Source: Fluctibacter corallii (lineage in GTDB: Bacteria; Pseudomonadota; Gammaproteobacteria; Enterobacterales; Alteromonadaceae). Taken from it: 64,000 bases of DNA. The stretch is taken from assembly GCF_025751585.1 (NCBI RefSeq), contig NZ_JAOWKX010000003.1, forward strand, positions 262,323 to 326,322, read 5' to 3'. The notes under the pieces were generated by a model. That model was given only the letters and a program-made list of their open reading frames with translations. It had not been told where the DNA came from and searched no databases. This document shows positions 8,587 through 17,415 of this stretch, piece after piece (the first letter of the stretch is position 1; each line of letters begins with the position of its first letter). Position numbers and translations under genes: made by a program.

Positions 8587-10170
8587 ATGAGCGTCAAACC
8601 TGTAACTTCAGTGATCGTAGTGGGAGGCGGAGCCGCCGGATGGCTAACCGCTGGCCTGTTAGGGGCGATGTGTCAGCGTGATGAACGTCAGCTGTCGATT
8701 ACAGTGGTTGAGTCTCCAGATGTAAAAACGATTGGTGTCGGTGAAGGAACCTGGCCAACCATGCGTCGTACATTGGCCACCATTGGGCTTGAAGAAGATG
8801 CATTTCTCAGCGCTTGTCACGCTACCTTCAAGCAAGGCTCTAAGTTTGTAGGATGGCAAAACAATGACGGTGCCGAAGCCTACTACCACCCTTTTACTGT
8901 TCCTGAAAAAGTAGGCCAAGCAGACTGGTTCAATGCATGGAAACACAATGGCAATACAACGTCTTTTGCTGAATATGCCTGTGCGCAAGTAGCGTTATGT
9001 GAACAAGGTAAAGCGCCAAAACAGCTCCAAACACCAGCTTATGCTGGGGTGCAAAACTATGCTTATCATCTAGACGCAAATGCCTTTGTAGAGATGTTGC
9101 GTTCGCACTGTACACAATCCCTCGGGGTGTCACATCTATCCGCCCATATCCACCACATACACACACACGAAAATGGGATTGCCGGATTAGACACGTCAGC
9201 AGGGGCATTGCAGGCAGACCTATACGTTGATTGCAGCGGAATGCAAAGCTTGCTGTTAGGCAAGGCTTTAGGGGTTGGGTGGCAATCTTTGAGCCACATT
9301 CTATTCAATAATCGCGCGCTAGCTGCACAGATACCAACGGCGCACGATAGACCCATCCCCACCTGCACCCATTCAACGGCGACAGACAATGGCTGGATTT
9401 GGGACATTCCCCTTACGATGCGACACGGCGTAGGTCATGTATACAGCGATGCGTTTACTACCAATAGCAGTGCAGAAGTCGCGCTTCGAGACTACATCGC
9501 CACGACGTTTTATGAAGGTGATCGAGACCATATTGATATGCGCACCTGTGATATTCGTCAATTGACCTTTGAGCCTGGGCATAGAAAGGTGTTTTGGGAA
9601 AAAAACTGTGTTGCGATTGGCATGTCGGCAGGGTTTATTGAGCCTCTTGAAGCCTCTGCGCTGGCCATGGTTGAGCTTTCTGCGAATATGCTGTGTGACA
9701 ACTTCCCCGCTGATACAGCGTTAATGCCGATTATTGCGACAAAGTTCAATAGGCGATTTTTGTATCGTTGGGAGCGTATTGTTGATTTTTTAAAGTTACA
9801 TTATGTGTTGTCCAAACGTACGTCAGATTATTGGCTAGCTCATCGAGACGCTCGCTCAATCCCTCAAACCCTGAGGGAACAGCTCATGATCTGGCAGCAG
9901 CAATCACCAAGCCATTATGATTTTGTTGACGTTGAAGAGGTATTTCCCTCTGCGAGTTATCAGTACATTTTATATGGTATGGGATTTGTCGCCTCAAAGT
10001 CCTTAAAGGGACACGCAATAAACAACATCGATACTGCGACGCGAGAGGCTATCGCGCTGCATCAACACATGCAATCTTTGATTGCGCGACAACTTTCGGG
10101 GTTGCCAGAACACAGGCAACTATTGAATCAGATGGTTGAGCGTTTTCAGCGCTCAGCATCGGCAGCATAA
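8587..10170 (+). CDS. Flavin-dependent tryptophan-halogenase-family protein (first copy)
   Basis: 527 residues. The N-terminus VIVVGGGAAGWLTAGLLG is the FAD-binding GxGxxG motif in its halogenase form. The WxWxIP motif is present as GWIWDIPL. The lysine equivalent to PrnA K79 is K82 (in ATFKQGSKF), and the glutamate equivalent to PrnA E346 is E355 (in GFIEPLEAS), so the active-site pair of flavin halogenases is kept. The family needs FADH2 from a partner reductase, and no such reductase is encoded nearby. The setting (receptor, SapC, cupin, second halogenase, sugar genes) recurs in marine and plant-associated bacteria and does not suggest tryptophan chlorination. The real substrate is unknown. 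Confidence 0.85.
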   Translation: MSVKPVTSVIVVGGGAAGWLTAGLLGAMCQRDERQLSITVVESPDVKTIGVGEGTWPTMRRTLATIGLEEDAFLSACHATFKQGSKFVGWQNNDGAEAYYHPFTVPEKVGQADWFNAWKHNGNTTSFAEYACAQVALCEQGKAPKQLQTPAYAGVQNYAYHLDANAFVEMLRSHCTQSLGVSHLSAHIHHIHTHENGIAGLDTSAGALQADLYVDCSGMQSLLLGKALGVGWQSLSHILFNNRALAAQIPTAHDRPIPTCTHSTATDNGWIWDIPLTMRHGVGHVYSDAFTTNSSAEVALRDYIATTFYEGDRDHIDMRTCDIRQLTFEPGHRKVFWEKNCVAIGMSAGFIEPLEASALAMVELSANMLCDNFPADTALMPIIATKFNRRFLYRWERIVDFLKLHYVLSKRTSDYWLAHRDARSIPQTLREQLMIWQQQSPSHYDFVDVEEVFPSASYQYILYGMGFVASKSLKGHAINNIDTATREAIALHQHMQSLIARQLSGLPEHRQLLNQMVERFQRSASAA

Positions 10171-10183
10171 GGTTTTCTGAATT

Positions 10184-10927
10184 ATGCCCAATCATGTACT
10201 CTTACACCCTGAACATCATCACGATGTACGTGTTATCACCCAATATTCTGACGCGCTAGGTGATGCACGCATGCAGGTGCCCGTGTTTCCTTTTGAGTTT
10301 CAGCATGCGCAGTCTTATTATCCGATTTTTTTCAAGCGCGACTCAGAGACGCGCGCCTTAACTGCTTCTGCGTTGTTGGGGTTTCAAGAGGGTGAAAACC
10401 TATTTTTACGAAATGGGAGCTGGCATGCAGAGTACGTTCCTTTGATGGTTGAACGGGAGCCGTTTTTAATTGGTTTTCAGCAACGTGCAGACGGACAAGC
10501 TAAACAAGCGGTTATTCACATTGATTTAGATAGTCCACGTATTAGTAGATCAGAGGGACAACCGCTGTTTCATGCTCATGGTGGAAGTACCGCGTTTTTA
10601 GATCGCGCAAGTGGCATTCTTAAAGCCATTCATGATGGGCAGGCGTCGAGCGAACAGTTCTTTAAGCAGATTGATGATATGGGGCTAACAGAGCCTTTCA
10701 ATCTTGATATTACCCTCGAAAATGGCAGCAATATTCGACTAACAGGATTTGAAACCATTAATGAATCCGCATTTGCAGCACTTACCGATGAACAGGTGTT
10801 GGCACTGCATCGTTCAGGCGCGCTAAAGCTGATGCATTTGGTCAGCGCATCGCAGGAAAATATTCGTAAACTCGCTGCGTGGAAAAATCAGCAAGTGAGT
10901 ACCGACGTACTCTCAGCCGCGTATTAG
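10184..10927 (+). CDS. SapC-family protein
   Basis: 247 residues without signal peptide or membrane span. The pattern of VPVFPFEFQHAQSYYPIFFKRD, then ALLGFQEGENLFL and MVEREPFLIGF fits the SapC family (named after a Campylobacter surface-array locus). These proteins often lie beside TonB receptors and halogenase-like flavoproteins. No biochemical activity is established. It sits 13 bp after the first halogenase-like gene and 12 bp before the cupin gene, so it belongs to the same transcript. An H-x-H-x-H-x-H-H-H-rich N-terminus is not seen, only HPEHHHDV near residue 8, which could bind metal but is not a known motif. Confidence 0.8.
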   Translation: MPNHVLLHPEHHHDVRVITQYSDALGDARMQVPVFPFEFQHAQSYYPIFFKRDSETRALTASALLGFQEGENLFLRNGSWHAEYVPLMVEREPFLIGFQQRADGQAKQAVIHIDLDSPRISRSEGQPLFHAHGGSTAFLDRASGILKAIHDGQASSEQFFKQIDDMGLTEPFNLDITLENGSNIRLTGFETINESAFAALTDEQVLALHRSGALKLMHLVSASQENIRKLAAWKNQQVSTDVLSAAY

Positions 10928-10939
10928 GGGGTTGTAAAT

Positions 10940-11962
10940 ATGCTTGGCGCTTGCTCGACATTACCTATCAATCCCCCATTGCCTTTTACGTTAAATGCGG
11001 TAAAAGACATCGCGTTTGATGATGTTGATTGGTGGCATACTACCGCAGAGCCGTTGGAGCCATGGGTGATACGCACTGGCTGCTCAGACTGGCCGCTGGT
11101 GGACGTGGCGGGCATTGAAGAGGTGATAGGGGTGATTAAGGGAGACATCAACACGCCAACGGTGGGAATTTTTCAAGGTCGGAATAATCATACAGGTCGT
11201 TATTTTTATGACGAAGATCTGACAGGTATGAACTTCACGCAACAACGTTGTCATATTGACGCATTTTGCGAAGCGCTGTTAAGGGCGTCGGAAGAAAAAC
11301 AGTACCTGTATTCAGGTTCGTTACCCGTTGCGCAAACATTTCCTCGTTGGATGCAAGCGGTTCAGGCCAGCCGTGTTGGACAGCAATTTCAAGCTATCAA
11401 ACCCTTGGTGAGTGCCTGGATTGGCAATCAAAGCCGTATTGCGGCCCATCAGGACGCAAAGCACAACGTAGTGTGCAATCTGGTGGGAACGCGCCGATTT
11501 GTGCTGTTTCCACCTAATCAACTGGAAAATCTATATTTAGGTCCTCTCGATGTGACACCCGCAGGGCAACCAATTAGCCTTGTCGATTTTCATGCGCCAG
11601 ACTTTTCACGCTTTCCCCGCTTTAAATTGGCACTGGAACACGCGCAAGTCGTCGAGCTTCACCCTGGTGATTTGCTTATTCTTCCCGCGTTATGGTGGCA
11701 CCACGTTGAGGGGTTGAGCGATATTAATGTGATGGTTAACCTTTGGTGGAATCACGAACCTGCTTATGCTGGTGCCCCCATGGATGCCTTATTACACAGT
11801 TTACTAAACATTCGCCATTTGCCCGCGTCGCAGCGTGAATACTGGCGGCAATGTTTTAATCACTACGTATTTAGTGGCCGTGAAGATAAGCATGTTCTGT
11901 CTTCATCGGGTTCAGAGGGGATATCGAACCTCCGAGCCTACCTAAAACGTCGATTAATGTAA
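10940..11962 (+). CDS. Cupin_8/JmjC-like putative Fe(II)/2-oxoglutarate oxygenase
   Basis: 340 residues. The double-stranded beta-helix of the cupin_8 (JmjC-like) family is indicated by the first metal motif AHQDAKHN (H170, D172) followed by VGTRRFVLFPPNQLENLY, and a later PALWWHHVEGL (H254 or H255) with NVMVNLWW. These give the usual HxD...H iron ligands. Relatives hydroxylate protein side chains or small molecules using 2-oxoglutarate. The start at 10940 is set by a GGGGG ribosome site 8 bases earlier. It is encoded between SapC and the second halogenase-like protein, so it may act with them on a common substrate. That joint role is inference. Confidence 0.82.
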   Translation: MLGACSTLPINPPLPFTLNAVKDIAFDDVDWWHTTAEPLEPWVIRTGCSDWPLVDVAGIEEVIGVIKGDINTPTVGIFQGRNNHTGRYFYDEDLTGMNFTQQRCHIDAFCEALLRASEEKQYLYSGSLPVAQTFPRWMQAVQASRVGQQFQAIKPLVSAWIGNQSRIAAHQDAKHNVVCNLVGTRRFVLFPPNQLENLYLGPLDVTPAGQPISLVDFHAPDFSRFPRFKLALEHAQVVELHPGDLLILPALWWHHVEGLSDINVMVNLWWNHEPAYAGAPMDALLHSLLNIRHLPASQREYWRQCFNHYVFSGREDKHVLSSSGSEGISNLRAYLKRRLM

Positions 11963-11979
11963 GTTGATGAGTACGAATT

Positions 11980-13479
11980 ATGAATGCACCACTTTCGAAT
12001 AAACCCAGACGCGTCGTGATTGCGGGGGGCGGAACCGCCGGCTGGATGGCAGCGGCCGCGATGTCAAAGCTAATAAAAGACATTGATGTGGTACTCGTGG
12101 AGTCAGACGCAATCGGCACGATTGGTGTTGGCGAAGCGACGATTCCCACGCTACTGTATTTTCATCAATTGCTAGGCATCAATGAAGCCGAGTTTTTACA
12201 GGCTACCCAAGGCACCTTCAAACTAGGCATTCAATTTGAAAACTGGCGCGATAAAAATCAGCATTATATTCATGCCTTTGGGGTGACGGGACAAGATTGC
12301 TGGGCAGCTGGATTTCAACACTTTTGGGTGAAAGGACAACAACTAGGCATTGCGAATGATTTTGGTGACTATTGTTTAGAGCAAGTTGCAGCGTGCCATA
12401 ATAAATTCGCGCATTTACCCAATAATGGCTTGAACTACGCGTATCACATTGATGCAACACGGTATGCCGCGTATTTGCGCAGCCTTAGTGAAGCCCACGG
12501 TGCTAAACGCATTGAAGGCAAAATTACACGCGTTAACCTCGATCCCAAAACCCATTTCATCCAAAATTTGGTATTAGACAATGGGCAATGTATTGAAGGC
12601 GATGTGTTTATTGATTGTACTGGCCAGCGCGCCTTGCTGATTGAGCAAACCTTGCATGCTGGGTTTGAAGATTGGTCACACTGGCTACCACAAGATAGTG
12701 CCATTGCCGTACAAACCCATTCAACGGAAGCGCCCAAACCATATACTCGCTCTATTGCTCATGAGTCAGGCTGGCAATGGCGTATTCCTTTGCAACATCG
12801 TATGGGTAACGGCATTGTATACTCCAGTCGGTATGAGTCTGATGCGAGTGCGGAAGAACGACTACTGAATTCTATTCAGGGCGATACGATCACATCGCCA
12901 CGGAAAATAAAATTTCAAACAGGCACGCGCCGTAAGCATTGGCATAAAAACTGTGTGGCACTTGGATTGGCGAGTGGCTTTTTGGAGCCGCTAGAATCGA
13001 CGAGCATTCATTTGATCCAGCAGGGAATTGTGCGCTTTCTGCGCTTGTTCCCAGCGAATGGCATTCTTCAAGCCGATATTGACGAGTTTAATCAGCAAAC
13101 CCGTGACGACATTGCCAGTATCCGCGATTTTATTATTTTGCATTACGCCGTGACAGAACGCCGTGACAGTGACTTTTGGCGGCACTGTACCTCGATGGAG
13201 TTACCTGACTCCCTTGCCCATCGTATCGCGTTATTTGCACAAACCGGGCGGGTGTTTAGGAAGAACAATGAACTGTTTGATGACTCGTGGATGCAAGTCA
13301 TGATTGGTCAGGGGCTAATACCGGCTGCCTATCATCCGATTGTAGACAACATGTCTGAAGATGAGCTAGACCGCTTTTTAACGCAAATTAAACATACCGA
13401 AGCTGACAAAGTTGCGCGTTTACCCAGCCATGCTCAATACCTCGACTATATGGCCAATCAAGTAAAGCGAGCAGGGTAG
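11980..13479 (+). CDS. Flavin-dependent tryptophan-halogenase-family protein (second copy)
   Basis: 499 residues, a distant paralogue of the protein at 8587-10170. The FAD motif is VVIAGGGTAGWMAAAAMS, closer to the GGGTAGW of authentic halogenases. The WxWxIP motif is GWQWRIPL. The catalytic-lysine equivalent is K81 (GTFKLGIQFENW), and the glutamate equivalent is E339 (GFLEPLESTSIH). It lies 17 bp after the cupin gene and ends 50 bp before the operator that precedes the symporter. The two copies differ enough to suggest separate roles rather than recent duplication. Substrate unknown. Confidence 0.87.
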   Translation: MNAPLSNKPRRVVIAGGGTAGWMAAAAMSKLIKDIDVVLVESDAIGTIGVGEATIPTLLYFHQLLGINEAEFLQATQGTFKLGIQFENWRDKNQHYIHAFGVTGQDCWAAGFQHFWVKGQQLGIANDFGDYCLEQVAACHNKFAHLPNNGLNYAYHIDATRYAAYLRSLSEAHGAKRIEGKITRVNLDPKTHFIQNLVLDNGQCIEGDVFIDCTGQRALLIEQTLHAGFEDWSHWLPQDSAIAVQTHSTEAPKPYTRSIAHESGWQWRIPLQHRMGNGIVYSSRYESDASAEERLLNSIQGDTITSPRKIKFQTGTRRKHWHKNCVALGLASGFLEPLESTSIHLIQQGIVRFLRLFPANGILQADIDEFNQQTRDDIASIRDFIILHYAVTERRDSDFWRHCTSMELPDSLAHRIALFAQTGRVFRKNNELFDDSWMQVMIGQGLIPAAYHPIVDNMSEDELDRFLTQIKHTEADKVARLPSHAQYLDYMANQVKRAG

Positions 13480-13529
13480 TCGAGTGAAGATCATGTTCCA
13501 GTGTCTATCACGAATTTCAACGCACCGCA

Positions 13530-13543
13530 TGAAAGCGCTTTCA
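13530..13543. promoter_or_regulatory. Perfect LacI-type operator before the sodium symporter
   Basis: TGAAAGCGCTTTCA, identical to the operator at 5209. It lies 57 bp upstream of the chosen symporter start at 13600. It falls within an in-frame upstream extension beginning with GTG at 13501, which argues that the extension is non-coding and that a second regulated promoter starts here. Confidence 0.75.
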
Positions 13544-13599
13544 CTTTTTGTAACCACGACCAAAGCACAGGCTTATGGAGTGAGTGTAGGGAGCCGCTA

Positions 13600-15492
13600 A
13601 TGAAATTTGCATGGATAGATATCGCGGTTATTGCATTGTATTTTGTGGTCACTCTTGCCGTGGGCATGTGGGTGTCTAAAAAAGCGCAAGCGAATCTTCG
13701 TGCTTATTTTCTTGGTGGCAACACCATGCCTTGGTATTACTTGGGGCTGTCGAATGCATCAGGCATGTTTGATATCAGCGGCACCATGTGGCTGGTGTAT
13801 TTATTGTTTATTTATGGCCTAAAAAGTCTATTTATTCCGTGGGTGTGGCCAACCTTCAATCAGATCTTTTTAATGGTATTTTTGTCGCTTTGGCTACGGC
13901 GTTCAGGTGTCATGACCGGCGCTCAGTGGATTTTATTTCGTTTTGGTGAATCGCGTGGCGCAACCCTTAGCCACATCATTGTTGTGGTGTTTGCGTTGTG
14001 CAGTGTGCTTGGGTTTCTGGCTTACGGATTTGTGGGCATTGGTAAATTTGCAGCTGTTTTTTTACCTTGGCAGTTACATCAAGACCCTCACACTAACGAG
14101 ATGCTCTATGGTCTGATTTTGACAGGGCTGACGACGATATATGTTGTTAAAGGTGGCATGTTTAGCGTGGTTGTCACCGAAGTGATTCAGTTTATTGTGA
14201 TGACGATTGCCTCCGTTGCCATTGGTGTGATTGCCATGCAGGCCGTGTCAGGTGAGATGATTCAAGCTGCAATGCCTGCTGGATGGGATTCGCTTTCACC
14301 TAGTTGGATAATCGAAATCGATTGGTCTCAACGCTTAGCCGAGGCGAATCGGCGTATCGAAACAGACGGCTACTCCATGTTTGGCATTTTTTTGATGTTG
14401 GTGTTGTTCAAAGGAATATTGGTGAGCCTAGCGGGACCTGCACCCAACTACGATATGCAGCGTATTTTGTCGGCGCGCTCACCTGCTGAGGCTGCGAAAA
14501 TGAGTGGGTTTGTCAACGTGGTACTGATTTTCCCACGTTACATGATGATTGCCGGGTTAACCGTACTGGCAATGGTATTTTTTGTCGATGAACTTCAAAG
14601 CATGGGCGAACACGCTGATTTTGAACAAATATTACCCTTTGCTTTAGGCACGTTTCTACCAGCGGGTTTACTTGGCTTGGTGGTTGCGGGGTTGCTAGCG
14701 AGTTTCATGTCTACATTTGCTGCGACAACCAACGCAGCCCCCGCTTATCTAGTGAATGATATTTACAAGCGCTATATCAACTCAACCGCAAAAGACGCCC
14801 ATTATGTGAAGGCGAGTGTACTGGTTTCGCTCTTGTTTGTGTGTTTGGGCACGGCGATTGGTTGGTTTGTTCCTTCACTCAATACCGTGATCTTGTGGTT
14901 AGTTTCTGCTTTGTGGGGTGGGTATACCGCTGCCAATGTATTTAAGTGGTATTGGTGGCGATTCAACGGTAATGGATATTTCGCCAGTATGCTCACCGGC
15001 ATCGTATGTGCGATGCCAATGATGATGATTGATATAAATCCATTGTATGGGTTTCCCATTCTTTTTGCCTTATGTGTATTGGCTGGTGTGACGGTGAGTT
15101 TGCTGACCCCACCTGATGATATGGATGTTCTCACACAGTTTTACCAGCGAACCAAGCCGTGGGGCTGGTGGCAACCCGTCATCACTACCATTCAACACAC
15201 CTCGCCTGGCTTTCGTCCCAACTCCGCATTCTATCGAGATATAGGGAATGTGTTTGTCGGTGTGGTTTGGCATACCGCCATGACAGCTGCGCCGATCTTT
15301 ATGGTGATTAAACAATGGGATGCATTTGTCATAGCGATCACACTCGTCGTTTGCACCAGTGTTTGGTTAAACGTGTTTTGGTGGAATCCGCTAAAGCGCG
15401 AAGAAGAGGCAGACTCTACGGCAGCTTCCACAGCGTCGCTTGCCGCGCAAGGCGATTTATCAAGCAATCAGAAAAGGAACGTCCATGCTTAA
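13600..15492 (+). CDS. Sodium:solute symporter (SSS family), probable sugar uptake
   Basis: 630 residues from the ATG at 13600 (MKFAWIDIAVIALYFVVTLAVG). The reading frame is open back to a GTG at 13501, but the LacI operator lies in that stretch and a GTAGGGAG ribosome site stands just before 13600. About fourteen hydrophobic segments are visible. The N-terminal ANLRAYFLGGNTMPWYYLGLSNASGMFDISGTMW and the middle LGLVVAGLLASFMSTFAATTNAAPAYLVNDIY are characteristic of SSS transporters, the latter covering the sodium-site helix. It imports a solute with Na+; in this locus probably glucose or a related sugar. It overlaps the GH3 gene by 8 bp, indicating translational coupling. Confidence 0.9.
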   Translation: MKFAWIDIAVIALYFVVTLAVGMWVSKKAQANLRAYFLGGNTMPWYYLGLSNASGMFDISGTMWLVYLLFIYGLKSLFIPWVWPTFNQIFLMVFLSLWLRRSGVMTGAQWILFRFGESRGATLSHIIVVVFALCSVLGFLAYGFVGIGKFAAVFLPWQLHQDPHTNEMLYGLILTGLTTIYVVKGGMFSVVVTEVIQFIVMTIASVAIGVIAMQAVSGEMIQAAMPAGWDSLSPSWIIEIDWSQRLAEANRRIETDGYSMFGIFLMLVLFKGILVSLAGPAPNYDMQRILSARSPAEAAKMSGFVNVVLIFPRYMMIAGLTVLAMVFFVDELQSMGEHADFEQILPFALGTFLPAGLLGLVVAGLLASFMSTFAATTNAAPAYLVNDIYKRYINSTAKDAHYVKASVLVSLLFVCLGTAIGWFVPSLNTVILWLVSALWGGYTAANVFKWYWWRFNGNGYFASMLTGIVCAMPMMMIDINPLYGFPILFALCVLAGVTVSLLTPPDDMDVLTQFYQRTKPWGWWQPVITTIQHTSPGFRPNSAFYRDIGNVFVGVVWHTAMTAAPIFMVIKQWDAFVIAITLVVCTSVWLNVFWWNPLKREEEADSTAASTASLAAQGDLSSNQKRNVHA

Positions 15493-17395
15493 CATACCCT
15501 CTAAAATTAATGCATCGAAACGCTTAACAAACTTGCCGGTTCACTTTTCGATGAGTTATGCCTGTGTGTTGATTGCATGTTTACTCATCAGCATGAGTGG
15601 ATGTGAGCGGTCAGGTTTTACCAGTATGAACGACACACCAACACAGGACGAGACCGTGCCAATGAATGAACAGCAAATCGATGAATTGATTTCTCGCATG
15701 ACGCTGGCTGAAAAAGTAGGGCAAATGACACAGGCTGAGCGTAAGCGCATTTCGCCAGAAGAGGTTCGCACCTACTTTATTGGCTCTATTTTGAATGGTG
15801 GGGGCTCGGTGCCCAAGCAAAATCGCCCTCAAGATTGGCGTGAAATGATAGATGCGTACCAACACGCTGCATTGTCTACCCGTTTGGGTATACCAATTAT
15901 TTACGGCACCGATGCAGTGCATGGGCACAGTAACGTCAAAAATGCCACTTTGTTCCCTCATAATATTGGCTTGGGGGCGATGCGCGATCCGGCGCTGATT
16001 GAAAAAATTGCAGAAGCGACCGCAAAAGAAGTCGCGGCAACGGGTGTGCATTGGAACTTTGCTCCCGCACTGTGCGTTGCAAGGGATATTCGCTGGGGGC
16101 GAACGTATGAGTGCTTTGCCGAAGATCCTGAAGTTGGGATGGCATATTCCGCGCCTTACGTAAGAGGCATGCAGGCGTCAGGGCTCGTGTTAGCCACCGC
16201 TAAACATTGGGTAGGCGATGGTGGAACAACCTACGGAACGGGTGATCATGAGTATGTAATGGATCGCGGTAATACACAGATTACAGAAGACGCGCTAAAA
16301 CACATTCATATTGCCCCATATCTCGGTGCGCTTGAAGAGAGCGTGGGTTCTATCATGTTTTCATACAGCAGCTTTAACGGCGTAAAAATGCATGAGCACG
16401 CCTATCTGAACAATCACGTATTAAAGCAATCGCTTGGATTTGGCGGATTCGCTGTATCTGATTGGCAGGCCATCGAAGAAATTAACGCGGCAACCAATCG
16501 CGAGCGAATCGTTAAGGCGATTAACGCTGGGCTAGATATGGCTATGGAGCCAGAGCATTGGAAGGCATTCATTTCTGATTTGACAGCGGCAGTCGAGGCA
16601 AAGGAAATTCCTATGACGCGTATCGACGATGCCGTTAAACGGATTTTAATGCAAAAAATGCAGATTGGTTTGTTTGAAAAACCCTTGAGTGCAGACCGAG
16701 TAGCGGATTTTGAATCGGTGCTTGGACACGACGCACACCGCTCACTGGCACGAGAAGCGGTGCAGAAATCGGCAGTGCTGCTTAAAAATGAACACCTTTT
16801 ACCTCTCTCCCCGTCACAGAAAATATTCGTGGCAGGCGAGCACGCAAACAACATTGGCTTGCAATCGGGTGGCTGGAGTGTGGAATGGCAAGGACAATCC
16901 GGCGACATCACCAAAGGCACGACTTTATTAGAAGGGATGCAGTCTTATTCGACTAATATCACCTTTTCTGAACATGGTGAGGGCGCTGAAGGGCACGATG
17001 TTGCTGTTGTGTTTGTTGGTGAACAACCCTATGCCGAGGGGTATGGAGATTATGGTGAATCGCCTTGCCAGTTTTGCCAGCCCTTAAGTCTTAGCCAGAG
17101 CCAAATTGCAACGATTGAGCGTATACAGCAAACCGGTACTCCTGTTGTGGTTGTGCTTATTTCTGGCCGTCCGTTGTTGATTTCCGAACATTTACCTGGT
17201 TGGCAAGGCTTGGTGGCCGCGTGGCTACCCGGTACGGAAGGTGCTGGTGTAGCCGACGTATTATTCGGGCATGTAGCCCCCACAGGACAACTTCCTGTTA
17301 CCTGGCCTAAGAGCCTACAACAAATCACCTTAAAAGTGGGGGATGCACACTATCAACCACTATTTGAATATGGCTTTGGCCTGACGTATAACTAA
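15485..17395 (+). CDS. GH3 beta-glucosidase/exo-beta-glucanase, lipoprotein
   Basis: 636 residues from the ATG at 15485 (MLNIPSKINASK), preceded by AAAAGG; upstream in-frame starts lie inside the symporter gene. The N-terminus has a hydrophobic segment ending LISMSGC, a likely lipoprotein signal, so the enzyme is probably membrane-anchored. The GH3 N-domain is clear: MTLAEKVGQMTQ, GTDAVHGHSNV, AKHWVGDGGT, and the nucleophile aspartate in GFAVSDWQ (D326). The C-domain follows (LLPLSPSQKIFVAGEHANN, GYGDYGESP). It resembles plant and marine exo-beta-1,3/1,4-glucanases of the ExoI/ExoP type. It probably trims imported glucan oligosaccharides to glucose in the periplasm. Confidence 0.93.
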   Translation: MLNIPSKINASKRLTNLPVHFSMSYACVLIACLLISMSGCERSGFTSMNDTPTQDETVPMNEQQIDELISRMTLAEKVGQMTQAERKRISPEEVRTYFIGSILNGGGSVPKQNRPQDWREMIDAYQHAALSTRLGIPIIYGTDAVHGHSNVKNATLFPHNIGLGAMRDPALIEKIAEATAKEVAATGVHWNFAPALCVARDIRWGRTYECFAEDPEVGMAYSAPYVRGMQASGLVLATAKHWVGDGGTTYGTGDHEYVMDRGNTQITEDALKHIHIAPYLGALEESVGSIMFSYSSFNGVKMHEHAYLNNHVLKQSLGFGGFAVSDWQAIEEINAATNRERIVKAINAGLDMAMEPEHWKAFISDLTAAVEAKEIPMTRIDDAVKRILMQKMQIGLFEKPLSADRVADFESVLGHDAHRSLAREAVQKSAVLLKNEHLLPLSPSQKIFVAGEHANNIGLQSGGWSVEWQGQSGDITKGTTLLEGMQSYSTNITFSEHGEGAEGHDVAVVFVGEQPYAEGYGDYGESPCQFCQPLSLSQSQIATIERIQQTGTPVVVVLISGRPLLISEHLPGWQGLVAAWLPGTEGAGVADVLFGHVAPTGQLPVTWPKSLQQITLKVGDAHYQPLFEYGFGLTYN

Positions 17396-17415
17396 AGAAA
17401 TAGGACGCGACGTAC

